From Prorocentrum cordatum (Eukaryota > Sar > Dinophyceae > Prorocentrales > Prorocentraceae), in NCBI GenBank assembly GCA_963575745.1, contig CAUYUJ010015938.1:37501-101500 (forward strand): 64,000 bases of DNA, read 5' to 3'. Position numbers and translations under genes: made by a program. The notes under the pieces were generated by a model. That model saw nothing but the letters and a program-made list of their open reading frames with translations. It had not been told where the DNA came from and searched no databases. How positions within the stretch are numbered: the first letter of the stretch is position 1; each line of letters opens with the position of its first letter. This document shows positions 19,031-29,551 of this stretch, in pieces.

Positions 19031-19234
19031 TTTTTTTTTTTTTTTTTTTTTTTATTTTATTTTTTATTTTTATTTTTTTTGTTTTTCCCCCGCCTCCGTC
19101 TCCGATGGGCTTCTCGAGGCCCCAAGATGGCCCCAGGACGTTCCCATATGACTCCACCAGGGGCCGTCAAAGGGCCCACTACGGCCCCAAGAGCGCCCAA
19201 TAGCGCCCCGAGAGCGGGCCAACGAGGGCCCCAG
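18680..19234. repeat. AAGATGGCCCC-type degenerate repeat with long poly-T
   Basis: CCAAGATGGCCC-like motifs recur at 18690-18830 and 19110-19234. They flank a T tract with 76 uninterrupted T (18954-19029) that continues, broken by a few G and A, to about 19085. The tract abuts the assembly gap region. Similar AAGATGGC and GGCCCCCAAGA motifs recur at 48440-48770. Confidence 0.75.
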
Positions 19235-19334
19235 NNNNNNNNNNNNNNNNNNNNNNNNNNNNNNNNNNNNNNNNNNNNNNNNNNNNNNNNNNNNNNNNNN
19301 NNNNNNNNNNNNNNNNNNNNNNNNNNNNNNNNNN
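19235..19334. other. Assembly gap (100 N)
   Basis: Exactly 100 N, the conventional placeholder for a gap of unknown length. Sequence either side is low-complexity, so the true distance is unknown. Confidence 0.98.
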
Positions 19335-19339
19335 GGGGG

Positions 19340-19735
19340 GTACGGGCGGCCAGGAGGCCCCCGGAGGCCCCCGGAGGCCCCCGAAGGCCCTCCCCAGGGG
19401 GATACTGGCACCCCCCCTCCTGGGGGGCAGGAGGCCGTCCCAACGGGGATGCCGGCATCCCCTCGGGTCGCGCCCACGGGAGGGGGGGGGGAGGTCGAGT
19501 GGTGGCCTGTCGGGCCTCCTGGCGCTCTGGGCGTCCTCCCCCTCCACTGCTCCCATGCTTCTCCATCTGCTCCTGGGAGTCGGCGCTTATTTTCCCCTCA
19601 AGCACGCCTGTCCATAGTTACTGCATCCAATTTTTCTCCTTCGCCGCCAGCGTTGCCCGCCATGGCAGGCCTGTTTTACAGTTTCGCCGTCCTCACGGGT
19701 GGGGCGTGACGCTTTGAGGCGTCCGATCGGACCTT
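19340..19735. repeat. GGCCCCCGGA short tandem, then unrecognised sequence
   Basis: 19350-19400 is a 10-base tandem repeat of GGAGGCCCCC. The rest, to 19735, is GC-rich with no recognisable gene. Confidence 0.6.
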
Positions 19736-20130
19736 TGCTTGCTTGCCTGCTTGGTGTCCCTCCTGATCCTGTTTGGACGCCCGAAATGGGTACGGAAAGA
19801 ATGGGTACAATGCCCAACAACAACTGTTGTCCCAAACCAACAGCGGCCGCTGTTGGGCGGGCGACCTCCTGTCTCGAATGGACACAGGCCGCGGCGGCGT
19901 GGACAGCGAGTCCTGCTCTGAATGCACAGGAGCTGCTGCTGGGCATCGCACCCATTCTTTCAATACCCATCTCGGGCGTGCAGATCCTGGGATGGACCCC
20001 CTTGATGCCTGCCTGTTGCCTGCTTGTTGTCCCTCCTGATTGTGCCTGTTGCCTGCTTGTGGACCCCCAGAGCGTGCAGATCGTGCTTGCTTGCCTGCTT
20101 GTTGTCCCTCCTGATCCTGGGATGGACCCC
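19736..20130. repeat. Tandem CTGCTTGTTGTCCCTCCTGA repeat flanking a TIR element
   Basis: GCTTGCCTGCTTGNTGTCCC occurs at about 19740, 20015 and 20090, with a variant at 20048, mixed with GATCCTGGGATGGACCCC at 19985 and 20115. The repeat surrounds the inverted-repeat element at 19777-19979. Confidence 0.7.
19777..19979. mobile_element. About 203-bp element with 45-bp terminal inverted repeats
   Basis: The left end reads ACGCCCGAAATGGGTACGG followed by AAAGAATGGGTACAATGCCC. The right end, reverse-complemented, reads ACGCCCGAGATGGGTATTG followed by AAAGAATGGGTGCGATGCCC, so about 45 bases pair with few mismatches. GATCCTG sits just outside both ends and may be a target duplication or part of the flanking repeat. 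There is no coding capacity, so it is MITE- or introner-like. Confidence 0.75.
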
Positions 20131-20403
20131 CCGCTCCCGCCCCCGCTCCCGCGACTCCGCATCGCGTCGCCCCGGGTGCCTCGGCGCGAGCCCGCGGGAG
20201 GGCGCGAGGGCGCAGGCCGGCCCCGCTCCCGCCTACGGCGCCCGCGCGGTGGGGCGCTCCCACGTGGTCGTCCCGCGGGGGTCGGACTCCCTGGCGGCGC
20301 GGGGGGGCGCCATGCTGCGCCGGGCTCCGTGCCGATCGGCGACCAGCGCGGTGGCTTCCGAGGTCGCCGGCGATGCAGTGAAAACGGAGCACGAGGAGGC
20401 GCG

Positions 20404-20515
20404 GTGAGGATGCAAGACCCTTGGACGCCTGTGCGGGAGCCTTCTCGAGCGCGGCGGGCCATCGAACGCAGTCAAGGATGGCCAGAGAGGCACTGATGCA
20501 AGGGTGTCCTTCGGA
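20404..20515. repeat. Diverged partial copy of the 174-bp CAGTC element
   Basis: GGATGCAAGACCCTTGGACG, TCAAGGATGGCCAGAGAGGC and ATGCAAGGGTGTCCTT follow in the same order and spacing as the interior of the elements at 53561 and 60967. The terminal repeats are not preserved. Confidence 0.5.
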
Positions 20516-20744
20516 AATTAGAGGAAAACAAACCTACCTCGCTTTTGACCACCCTCGCTTCCAAGAAATACCAAACGATGCCAAATTGCAGCCTGTACTG
20601 GTCAGGCCGCTTGACGAGGAGGCGCGTGGTATGGCTTGGTTTTGCCTGGAAGCGAAAGCGGGGTAGGTAATTCACGCTTTGAGGAAAGCTGCCCCAGACT
20701 CATTTCTATATTGCTCATTCCTGTAATGCTCATTTCCGTTCCAA

Positions 20745-20822
20745 GGTCCGCAAACATGCACGCACATGCCGGGCACATGCCGGGCGCATGCCGGGCACAT
20801 GCCGCGCACATGCGCGCACATA
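20745..20822. repeat. 10-bp minisatellite CACATGCCGG
   Basis: Seven to eight units of GCACATGCCGGG, decaying to GCACATGCGC, lie in tandem. The region to 21150 has no recognisable gene. Confidence 0.8.
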
Positions 20823-21159
20823 CAGTCGGGGCGTTGACCTAAAGAACCCTAATTAAGGAACGAGGCCCCTTTTTCCCATGAGATAAACTTCGATTTCCCA
20901 TGGAAATCCTAAGGAAAACCCAAGGCGAACCGTAAAACAATCAAGGAACGCCGAGCCCCTCCCCAACGAAAAGGGTTCCTTCTTCAAGACCCCTACTGTA
21001 TCACTGCAAGAGCAGCCGCACATGCACCCACCCAGGGGTATAGAAACGAGTCTGGCGCACCCATCCCCACCATCGGTTTCGACTTCGGCCGTCGCGGGCC
21101 GTCTTCGGGCCCTGGGGCCCTCAGAAGTTCATCCAGGGAGAAGAGCTTGAAGGGAAACT

Positions 21160-21310
21160 GGGACACACAAATAAATACACACAAATGAAAAGATTCCCCA
21201 TATTTTCCCATATTTTCTGGGTTTTTGTCTTCCCCCCCACTTCCCATATTTCCCCATATTTTCCTGGAGATCGACAAATAATTGCGTCTGTGTGTTTTTC
21301 TCCCTCCTGA
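21160..21310. repeat. Dispersed 155-bp repeat E, copy 2
   Basis: Closest to copy 3. It has the CATATTTTCCCATATTTTCT block, the CCCCCACTTCCCATA core and a CTCCCTCCTGA end. An inverted-repeat family A element follows 95 bases downstream. Confidence 0.85.
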
Positions 21311-21405
21311 GAGCTGGCCCAAGGGGTGGCGTGGATCGCTCGACGCTGCACGGCCGCGGCTCTCCGATCGCACAGGCTCTTCCGACGTCGGCCGACTCTT
21401 GGAGG

Positions 21406-21578
21406 CCTCCCGAGTGGGGGTCCGAGCAACATGGGGGGCCGAGGATCGCGCCACACCGCCGAGGCATCGGCGACGCCGGCGTGGACACACTCGGGCTCCA
21501 ACATCAAGCCGCATCACCGATCCATCGGCGAGGCCGTGCGACCCTCCGACCCCGTGCACCCCGGCCCCTCTCGGGAGG
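21406..21578. mobile_element. TIR family A element (CATCGGCGATG type)
   Basis: The left arm starts CCTCCCGAGTGGGGGTCCG and the right arm, reverse-complemented, starts CCTCCCGAGAGGGGCCGGG. Both then carry GGTCGGAGG/GGCCGAGG and a GCGCC-CGCC-GAGG box, with a CTCGGGCTCC centre. The right end merges into the GGA microsatellite. Non-coding. Confidence 0.7.
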
Positions 21579-21732
21579 AGGAGGAGGAGGAGGAAGAGGA
21601 GGAGGAGGAGGAGGAGGAGGAGGAGGAGGAGGAGAAGGGGGAGGGGGAGGGGAGGAGGAGGAGGAGGAGGAGGAGGAGGAGGAGGAGGAGGGAGGGAGGA
21701 GAGGAGGAGGAGGAGGAGGAGGAGGAGGAGGA
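21575..21732. repeat. (GGA)n microsatellite
   Basis: An imperfect (GGA)n tract of about 155 bases begins exactly at the GGAGG end of the family A element, which suggests that end seeded it. Confidence 0.9.
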
Positions 21733-22128
21733 GGCCCTCTTGGCAGGCCTGGGGTGCTGTGCCGCTGGCGGCTCCCTCCCCACCCCGGGACGCCCGCGCA
21801 CGGGGCGCCGCCCCGTAGCGATCTGCACGGCACGGACCTGTAGCCACCGGCCCTCCGTCAGATCTGCCCTGGTCTGAGGACGGGCACGTCCTGCTGCAGT
21901 TGTAACAGGGGATAGGTCGACCCCTGTCTCAGGCTTCGTGGGGTTTCCGGATGGACCAAAAATCTGGTGCCGACCCTGGGATATACGATGGGGGGGTGTC
22001 CATCCTCGATAGGGGTGCGTCCAAACTGCCCCCTTGGGGTGTATCCCAGGGTTTTCTCGTTTTTCTGAGCGGCCAAACTTTTCGGGCGAAACTCGGGGAT
22101 TGGGGGAGAAACATCGCCCGCGAAGTTA

Positions 22129-24303
22129 GGGAGCCCACAAAGGACGCGCGCGCCCAGCTATGTACATGAACACGGCCCCTTGACCCGCGAGACCGGCCGC
22201 GTGATACGAGCATTCGCGCAATGCGGACTCTCGAAACCAGCGTGGATTCATGTACATGTACGTCCTTCTTTCGCTCCTGAACAGTCGGATTTTGGACGAA
22301 GGACAAAAAATACGTAGTCAAACAGTACTCCGAAAAGAATCAAAGTAGTAAAAAAGTCGTCCCCAGACCATATAATACAGTTTCTGTACTGTGTTTGAAT
22401 ATCCTCCTGTACAGGGACATGCCCGACTGAACCCTGGTCCTGGCCAGGCTCTCAGGGGGGACGATGGGGGGACCAGCCGAGGGGGGAAACATCGAGCCTG
22501 AATCGGCGATGCACCGCCGACACTTCGGGGGACAGGCCCCCGATGGCGCATCCGCGCGCTCCTGGGCGGGGTGGGCTATCGGACCAACATCGGCGATGAT
22601 CTGGGGTCGATGCATCACCCCCTGAGCCTACCCCTCCATGTCGTTGCTCCCTGCTGTCGGGTCACAACTTGGCCTCCCGACTGCAATTCGGGACGACTCT
22701 GGCACCCCGGAACGCCCTCGAGGAGGCGCAGCTGATGGATACCACTCTGGGTCTTGTAAACATTCGAAAAACTGCCGAACGCTCCCTCTGAGCCCAATCC
22801 TCCCTGACCCACCAGCGGCGAACATGTCCGTATTCGCACCCTCGCGGTCTGGATTCTGGGGCGCGACCTCGCGGAATCGCGGTCGCACGGATACGCTCCG
22901 CAGGGGGCACCCGCGAAAACACGGCCCGTATCTGCAAGGCCGCGGCCCAGGGACTTGGGCGTGGCTTAACGGGGGGGGCCCCAAATGGGGGGGTCAGAAA
23001 AGGTCCCCTTTCGTGCCCCTCTCGGGCCCCTCCAGAGCCCCAGGGGGCTCGTTTGGGTACCGCTTGGGTACCTCTTCGGACCACGCTCGCCACCCCCCCA
23101 GTTATGCCCCCCCCCTCAGTATACGCGGCGCCCCAGGGACCCGGCCCGCGAGGCCGCCGGCACGGACATGTCCTTCGCCCAGGTCTGACGCTGCCCCTGA
23201 CCGAACCTCTCCCTGTGACACGTACACCCTGCGACATGCTTAAGAAATCATGGGTTAAGAAATTCAAAGTCTCAGAACTTGAATAAAAAACCAACATTTC
23301 CATTAAAGTCTAAAGATTTACATTGAAACGTTAAGAATGATCGAGACTCTGGCCGAAAACTTAAGTTTTCTTAAGCATCGCCTAAGGTGTACGCCTCGCA
23401 TCTCGAGCTTTTGCAGGCGGTCTCGGGTCCCCGAGCGGGCTCCGGCCGCCCCGAGCTGCCAGGAAGAAGGGCCCCCAGCGGCATGGGAAGCAGCGGTCTG
23501 CGGCCATCGACACAGAAGACATAACCATGCTCCAAACACGGGAACACAGGTTAGCCAGCGTGGACCCCAAAGAGTGAGGTATTGCACAGTGGGAAGGCGG
23601 AAGCTCTGCGGAGTAAGCTGTGTGGTGTCAGCTGTGCCTTGTGAGCTACAGGGCCTAAGCTGTGTGGTGTGTGTGTGCTGTGTTGTGTAAGCTGTGAGCT
23701 GCGACCTGTGTAGTGTGAGCTGTGGTGTGAGGCTTGGCGGTGTGGCCTACAGTCGGACGCCATTGGACAGGACACGCGAGAGGACACAAGACCCTTCCGA
23801 GGGCCACCTTGCCACAGGAATGCAGGAAGCATGGGTCGCGCGACACAGGACACAAAGGGTACCCCTGATTTGGCAGGGTCGACCTGCTAATCTGGGCCGA
23901 CCGTATGCTGTGTGAGCTACGCTGCCCACCCAGGGCGCGGGGAGCCCGCGAGCGCCCACGAGGCGCCCACTCGGGGGCGGCTAAGAGGGGCGTGTCCAAG
24001 AGGGGGGGTGCGAATCATGGCCGGCGGCACGTGCGCGGCCCGGCGGGGGGGGGGGCCAGGGGCGTGATGGAATGAGAGGAGGCGCCACGAGATCTGGGGA
24101 AGCATCTCGTGGCCCCCGCCATGACATCCCCCCCCTACATAGTCTCAGGAGTGAGAGAAGGACGTACACGTACATGAATCCACGCTGGTTTCGAGAGTTC
24201 GCATTGCGCGAATGCTCGTATCACGCGGCCGGTCTCGCGGGTCAAGGGGCCGTCTTCATGTATCATGTACATAGCTGGGCGCGGACGTCCTTTGTGGGCT
24301 CCC
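22129..24303. mobile_element. 2.2-kb unit bounded by 152/159-bp inverted repeats with TA flanks
   Basis: The left arm 22129-22280 and right arm 24145-24303 are reverse complements, with about half a dozen mismatches and one 7-base duplication in the right arm. The outer ends read GGGAGCCCACAAAGGACG and CGTCCTTTGTGGGCTCCC, and TA lies immediately outside both (22127-22128 and 24304-24305). That is the layout of a cut-and-paste DNA transposon. The interior has no recognisable transposase and holds a copy of another dispersed repeat (22549-22760), so it would be non-autonomous. Two independent insertions of one repeat in opposite orientation is the alternative. Confidence 0.6.
22281..24144. other. 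Interior of the TIR unit, no recognised gene
   Basis: 22285-22435 has an AT-rich stretch ending GGACATGCCCGACTGAAC, related to sequences at 49890 and 51689. 22820-23200 is GC-rich. 23630-23740 is rich in TGTGAGCTGTG-like repeats. No coding domain is visible on either strand. Confidence 0.5.
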
Positions 24304-24344
24304 TAGTAGTCATCACCCCCCCCTCTTTGCCGCCCCCGATCCAC

Positions 24345-24650
24345 GGGCGGGCGCGGGGCGACACCTCGGCGGACCCGGGGCGCCCGCGGGGCGCCCACGA
24401 GGCGCCCCGCGGGCGGGCACCGGGCGAGGCCTCGGAGGGCCTCGCCCGGGGCAGGGGGGCGCCCGCGGGGCGGGCAGGCCTCGGCGGAGCCGCCTGGCGC
24501 CCACGAGCGCCCACGAGGCGCCCACGGGCGGGCAGCAGGCGAAGCCTCGAGGCGCCCACGAGGCGCCCACGAGGCGCCCACGAGCGCCCACGAGCGCCCA
24601 CGGGGCGCCCACGGGGCGCCCACGGGGCGCCCATCGGGGGCACGCGGGCA
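24345..24650. repeat. GGCGCCCACGA minisatellite
   Basis: Tandem units of GCGCCCACGAG, GCGCCCACGGG or similar, period 10-12 bases. Units are most regular at 24540-24640. It begins about 40 bases after the 2.2-kb TIR unit. Confidence 0.85.
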
Positions 24651-24708
24651 GGAACGTGGAGCATCCCCGGCGGACCCGTCCAACTGCTCAGGTCAGCAGA
24701 GTCAGGAC

Positions 24709-24732
24709 CCCCAAGTGCAAGCACCGTTGGGG
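24709..24732. repeat. CCCCAA...TTGGGG hairpin, copy 1
   Basis: Six-base perfect arms CCCCAA/TTGGGG surround GTGCAAGCACCG, which is itself partly self-complementary (GTGC/GCAC). Related copies lie at 28714-28739 and 52892-52918. Confidence 0.6.
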
Positions 24733-24739
24733 AAGCACG

Positions 24740-25210
24740 GAGTGGACACAGCTGTTGTCTCGCGCGAACTTCCTGGGTCGGCGCCGGGACCCCTGTTCCT
24801 TCGGCGCTGGAGGCGCCGCCAAGAACTCCGCGCGGGCCTCAGAGCATTCATGCTCATGCCGTGATTGTTCTTCGACCTAAGAGGAACGAGTCCAGACATG
24901 CGACGCTGTGATTTTGCACACATGGCTCCCCCAAAAACTGGACCACTCCCTAGGGCCCACGGAGACCGTGGACGGCCGAAGAACACCTTCCGCCGTGACC
25001 GTTCCTTCACGGCGCGAGGATGCCATCAAGGAAGGGCGTCAGGAGCTGGCTACACGCAAGAGTGGCCCTGGGCAAGAGTGACCTGGTGCGCGGCACTCGT
25101 GGGTCGCGGGAACCGGGGGAGCAGACCTCGCATGCAAATGTTCCCGCGCCTCAGGCCCTTCAAGCGAAGGGGTACTCTTGCATGCAACCGACTGAAGCTG
25201 CCGACCGCAC
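24740..25210. other. No recognised gene
   Basis: Mixed-composition sequence. The open frame on the plus strand runs into the microsatellite and shows no domain. Confidence 0.5.
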
Positions 25211-25215
25211 GGGAA

Positions 25216-25372
25216 AGGAGGAGGAGCAGGAGGGAAAGAGGGAGGAGGAGGAGGAGGAGGAGGAGGAGGAGGAGGAGGAGGAGGAGGAGGAGGAGGAGGA
25301 GGAGGAGGGGAGGAGGAAGGAGAGGAGAGGAGGAGGAGAGGAGGAGGAAGAGGAGGAGGAGGAGGAGGGAGG
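25216..25372. repeat. (GGA)n microsatellite
   Basis: Imperfect (GGA)n/(GAG)n tract. It produces long Glu, Arg or Gly frames on one strand and Ser, Leu or Pro on the other, none of them credible genes. 25380-25900 beyond it holds nothing I recognise. Confidence 0.9.
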
Positions 25373-25924
25373 ACCATCGACACGGCTGGTGCCCCCCCGC
25401 AAGGCCTCCAGTAGTAGCGCCGCCCCGACGCCGGGTCCACCGCGTCGAGCCAGCCGGGAGGCAGGGGCGCCGCTGGACCAGAGGGAGAAAGGCCGGCCCT
25501 TTCTGCTGGCCAGGGGGGTGGGGGGGCAGGGGGTGGGGAGGGAGGGAACAGGGGAGGGAAAGGGGGAGGAGAGGCGCGAGGAGGGCTGCAGCAGAGGCCC
25601 ACCAGGCCTGCTTTGGCCTCCCGTGGACCTCGGGAGACATGTGTGGTGAATGGGCATCGGGAGGTCTCCCAGACCCACCTCCCGTTTTGGGTGGCCATCT
25701 GGTGCGCTTCGCTCTGCTTTTAGATGCCGCCCGAATATCCATGGGCACTGTCAGGCCTTCCCTTCCCAATTGGCGGAGCGAAGAGCAATATGAAAGAAAT
25801 TGTTGTTGCCATCGGGGACGCCAATCCCAAAACGGCTGGCTGTTTTTTGCATGCCGTCCTTTGCCCGCTAGCCCAGGGCTTCCAATGTGTCCCTAAACAA
25901 CTTGTCCGCGCCCGCCCAAGTCGA

Positions 25925-26240
25925 CGACTCGCACTGAAGTGCCCGCTGGGATGTGCTTAGCAATCAGCGCCACCGCATTCGCGTCGGTCGCGCCAAAACT
26001 AGTTGGCCGCTGCGCGCGCGTGCTTGGGTTGGCGCGGCCGCAGAGATGCACCAGCCAACGCCAAGCATGCATTGCAATCGCCACCGCAGGGGTTTTGCAA
26101 ACCAAGCTGCGGGTGTGTAGGCGGGGTGTTTTCAAGAGCGTAGGATGCGTCAGCTCGTTTGTTTAAACCAAGTGCACCAGTTAGAGTGCCCCACGTAGCT
26201 TGCAAAACATGGGTTGGACATCTATTGCGCTACGTACACT
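25925..26240. repeat. Dispersed repeat pair, copy 1 (partner 27285-27560)
   Basis: Shared order in both copies: CTCGCACTGAA, a CAGCGC box, AACTAG(C/T)TGGCCG(C/T)TG(C/T)GCGCGC, GCGCGGCCGCA, a CACCAG box, GCAATCGCC and TTTGCAAACCAAG, then a short CCCCACGTA. They differ by many substitutions, in the same orientation 1.35 kb apart. No coding domain. Confidence 0.7.
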
Positions 26241-27274
26241 GCATTGCATGTATCTCACCACATGTATTCCGTTCCACGACAAACTTTAGGATCTACATCC
26301 CCATCCCAGACTTCACGCGCCACCGTCTCGTAGTGGCTTTCGTGTATGATTCTGCACATTCGCCCATCCTCAATATGACCACGTACAATTCCAAGCAGAC
26401 GCCTATCGACCCGTATCGTTCCTTTTTCCCAAAGAAAAACAGTACGCGCGCGCATTCGTTGATCCCCAAAAATCATGTGTTCAAAAACCTTTTGCAAAAT
26501 AAAAGGTTGCACACGCGCGCGTCGTCGTGCGTGCACGCCGACATTCTTCAAACTTCTTCGGTTTCGAATGGGATTCAAACGCTAAGTTTCCAAAGCTATG
26601 ACGAAACAGCAAATGCAATATTTTTCCGCAACCAAAGCTTTCACAAAAAGGCCTGCTATCGGGCTCTTGCAAAATGCTGAAAAGAAACGTCGGTTTCCAA
26701 ACATGTTCGCGACATGCTACCGAACGTGCCTTTCGCCCGTGCTGTCGCCTGAATCCGGAGCAGCAAACGGAAAAAAGTGCGCACGCGCGCGTCGTCGCGC
26801 GCGCACGCCTAAATTTATCAAAGGCGCTGTTTCGCACAGGTGAACGACACTCACGAAAACATGCCAACATACTTGGTTTTGCAACATACTGTTTCACTAC
26901 AAATCTTCGCGCGCGGCCTTGCGACCCCTGACGTAATCCATCGGTTGACCAACATGTTCATAACATGCTACCAAACGGACTGTTCGCGCGTGCGCGTCGA
27001 AATCATTCGGGCGCCCTTGCGCGCGTGCTGGGGGGGCACGACCCTGGTCATATAACACCATGCGGGCCAACGCGCGCGTCGGCCGCGCGCGCATATCGAC
27101 CTCCTTCCAAGACCTTCATCACCGACGTGAAGACGCCGTCATCGTGATCGGCGTGATCTGCACAAGCGCCGCAAGTGATTTTGCTGTCGTTATCGTCATC
27201 ATCGTCGCCACCATCATCTCTACTATCCTCATCGTGTGTCGTTGTCGACATCGCTTTGATACCGCGTCCGCCGA
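26241..27274. other. AT-richer spacer with GCGCGC hairpins, no recognised gene
   Basis: Two related blocks, about 26500-26545 and 26765-26810, contain GCGCACGCGCGCGTCGTCGC-like sequence that can form a long GC stem. The rest has no domain. Confidence 0.5.
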
Positions 27275-27284
27275 ACTCACCGAC

Positions 27285-27560
27285 TCGCACTGAAAAGCTC
27301 GCGCAGAAGTGCACAGCGGTCAGCGCTGTTGCGGCCGAGTCGGTGGTGCAGAACTAGCTGGCCGTTGTGCGCGCGAGCATGCGCGGGGTAGCGCGGCCGC
27401 ATAAAAGCACCAGACAACACCCGGCACTCATCGCAATCGCCCCCGCGGGTTTGCAAACCAAGTTTCGGGTGGGTGGGCTGGACGATTGTCCGAAAACTGG
27501 AGTTGACAATTCCGAATTCGTCAACATAAATTGCCCCACGTACAGCTCCCCACATAGATT
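27285..27560. repeat. Dispersed repeat pair, copy 2
   Basis: Diverged partner of 25925-26240, as described there. It retains GCGCGGCCGCA, GCAATCGCC and TTTGCAAACCAAG in the same order. Confidence 0.7.
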
Positions 27561-27584
27561 GTACAACGCAAGTCTACATGTATG

Positions 27585-27634
27585 CATATCTATATATACA
27601 CCTTATACGCTATATACATATACATAGGCATATC

Positions 27635-27672
<38 letters not shown>

Positions 27673-27826
27673 CGAATATGGTGCATCACGTCGACTGCAC
27701 CATATATATATATATATATATGTGTTGCACAACATACCTGCACCGCATAGTTTGCACAACATGGATTGCACAATTTAGACTGCACACCGTAAAGCATTAC
27801 AGATAATGCACCACAATAACTGCACG

Positions 27827-27883
<57 letters not shown>
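27585..27883. repeat. (TA)n tracts and a TTGCACAACAT motif
   Basis: (TA)n lies at 27635-27668, 27702-27720 and 27842-27882. Between them TGCACAACAT-like units recur (27724, 27752, 27764). The two inner TA tracts flank GGTGCATCACGTCGACTGCACC, a strong inverted repeat. Confidence 0.85.
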
Positions 27884-27887
<4 letters not shown>

Positions 27888-27899
27888 GTCATCTACATG

Positions 27900-29215
27900 T
27901 ACATGTTACATGTACTCTGAGGCTGGAAGGTGCTCCGCGCGATCCGAACGCCGCGGCTCGTGGTGTCTTGTCGTGGCCGGTGGTTTTGGTCGTGGGCCGT
28001 GGTGTCTTGCGTAACGGGCCGCTCTTCATCCACTGACGCAAGGCCTCCACAGAGGACGATAAGACTGCATAAACAAAGACTTGCCCAGTTTCGCGCGCTA
28101 TTTTGGAAGAGAGGCTGAACTACCGAATGAAACAAGTCACTGAAGGACACGATGAAATCATGGCACCAGAGGCGCCCCTAAGGGGGGTTCTGCGCTGATG
28201 CAAGAAATATGCGCGGAGCTCCGAAACTCAATCCTTATGCCGCTGCTGGATTTTCCAGCACCCGCACTGCCCGCTTGCCGACTCCAACCTTTCCCCCTCG
28301 AGAGATGGGGTGGCGTCGGGGGCGCGCTCCCGCCGCCGCCGCCGCGCGCCGACGACCTTCTGCAGCCTCGTGACCCGCAGCTGGGTCTCCCGGTTGCGCG
28401 GCAAGCCCGCCGCGTCGAGTTCCGACAGCACCTGCTGCTCGGGGCGCCCGCAACGGTCAGAGGAGCCCTGCTTCTGCCCAATCGGGCTCATCGCGCTAAA
28501 TCATGTTTGCCTACGTGGACCCGAGTCGACATGCAAGCCGCGTAGTGCAGCGGCATCGGGGGGGGGGCAACTTGGCGATACCTCGACATGCCGCCCGAAG
28601 CGGCAACCGGCGACCACGTGGCGAATCCTCGACATACCACCCGAGGCGGCAACGGGCGGCAACGTGGCGAATCGTCGACATACCAACCAATTCCTTCGGA
28701 AGTCCACTAAGAACCCCAAAATGCAAACACCGTTTGGGGAACCATTCCGACATGCACACACGTGACAAAAAAAAAGTGAGTCACACTTGAACAACCGAAC
28801 GACACGGGTTTTACGCGAGATGGCATAGCGACTTTACGCGGTGGCTGACGCGGGCCTTACGCGGGCACACAGCGTGTGAAAGCCGGGCCTTACGCGGGCA
28901 ACATGCGCGCCAGTGTCGGTGAAGTCGACCCCGTATTCGTCCTCTTTCAAACGTTGGTGGTTCAAGGATGCGGTCGTGAGGTATGGGGTCGTGAGGATGG
29001 GAAGGGATCTAGGGGTGGGTTTTCCTTTTTTGGAACACCTTGTCCGTACGACCGCATCCCTCAGGACCCCATCTTTGAACCGCCGAAGTTGAGCCGATCA
29101 GGGGCCCTGCTGCTGCCCAGTCGATTTTCGGCGGTCTCCGGTGCGAGCATCCGGTGGCTCTGCTGCGCCAGAGGCCAGACGCATGCACGTCGGACACGGG
29201 TCTAGGACCGCGCGT
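27900..29215. other. No confident gene
   Basis: A minus-strand fragment at about 28360-28490 reads LSELDAAGLPRNRETQLRVT and then RLQKVVGARRRRRE, a charged helical stretch that could be an exon, but I know no family. A CCCCAA/TTGGGG hairpin copy is at 28714-28739. A repeated CTTACGCGGG motif lies at 28815-28900. Confidence 0.4.
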
Positions 29216-29222
29216 TTGCCTG

Positions 29223-29420
29223 AGAGGAGGGGGAGGAGGAGGAGGAGGAGGAGGAGGAGGAGAAGGAGGAGGAGGAGGAGGAGGAGGAGGAGGAGGAGGA
29301 GGAGGAGGAGGAGGAGGAGGAGGAGGAGGAGGAGGAGGAAGGGGAGGAGGACGATAAAGAGGAGTAGGAGGAGGATAATGAGGAGGAGGACGGGAAGGAG
29401 GAGGAGGAGGAGGAGCAGGG
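29223..29420. repeat. (GGA)n microsatellite
   Basis: About 200 bases of imperfect (GGA)n. Frames through it are simple-sequence artefacts. Confidence 0.9.
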
Positions 29421-29551
29421 GGTTTGCTGCTAAAACTAACCTGGCGCGTACTCAGCCACGGCTGGCCGTCGGTGGAAGAAGGGGCCGCGGGCACACCACA
29501 AGGTGCAGCTCATGCGTCCACTTCCGCTGGTGCCGAGCCCCATCGCAAGCC

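Noticed and set aside
21500-21840. Long open frames on several frames encoding poly-Glu, poly-Arg, poly-Ser or poly-Pro
   Set aside because: They are translations of the (GGA)n tract in every frame; no flanking domain supports a protein. The same applies at 25.2, 29.2, 37.9-38.5, 50.3, 51.0, 59.5, 60.2 and 62.8 kb.
22820-23243. 200-codon plus-strand frame inside the 2.2-kb TIR unit as a transposase
   Set aside because: No DDE/DDD motif, helix-turn-helix or zinc-binding pattern; composition is that of GC-rich noise.
27620-27890. Origin of replication or promoter from (TA)n tracts
   Set aside because: Simple (TA)n microsatellites with no adjoining gene; no other evidence.
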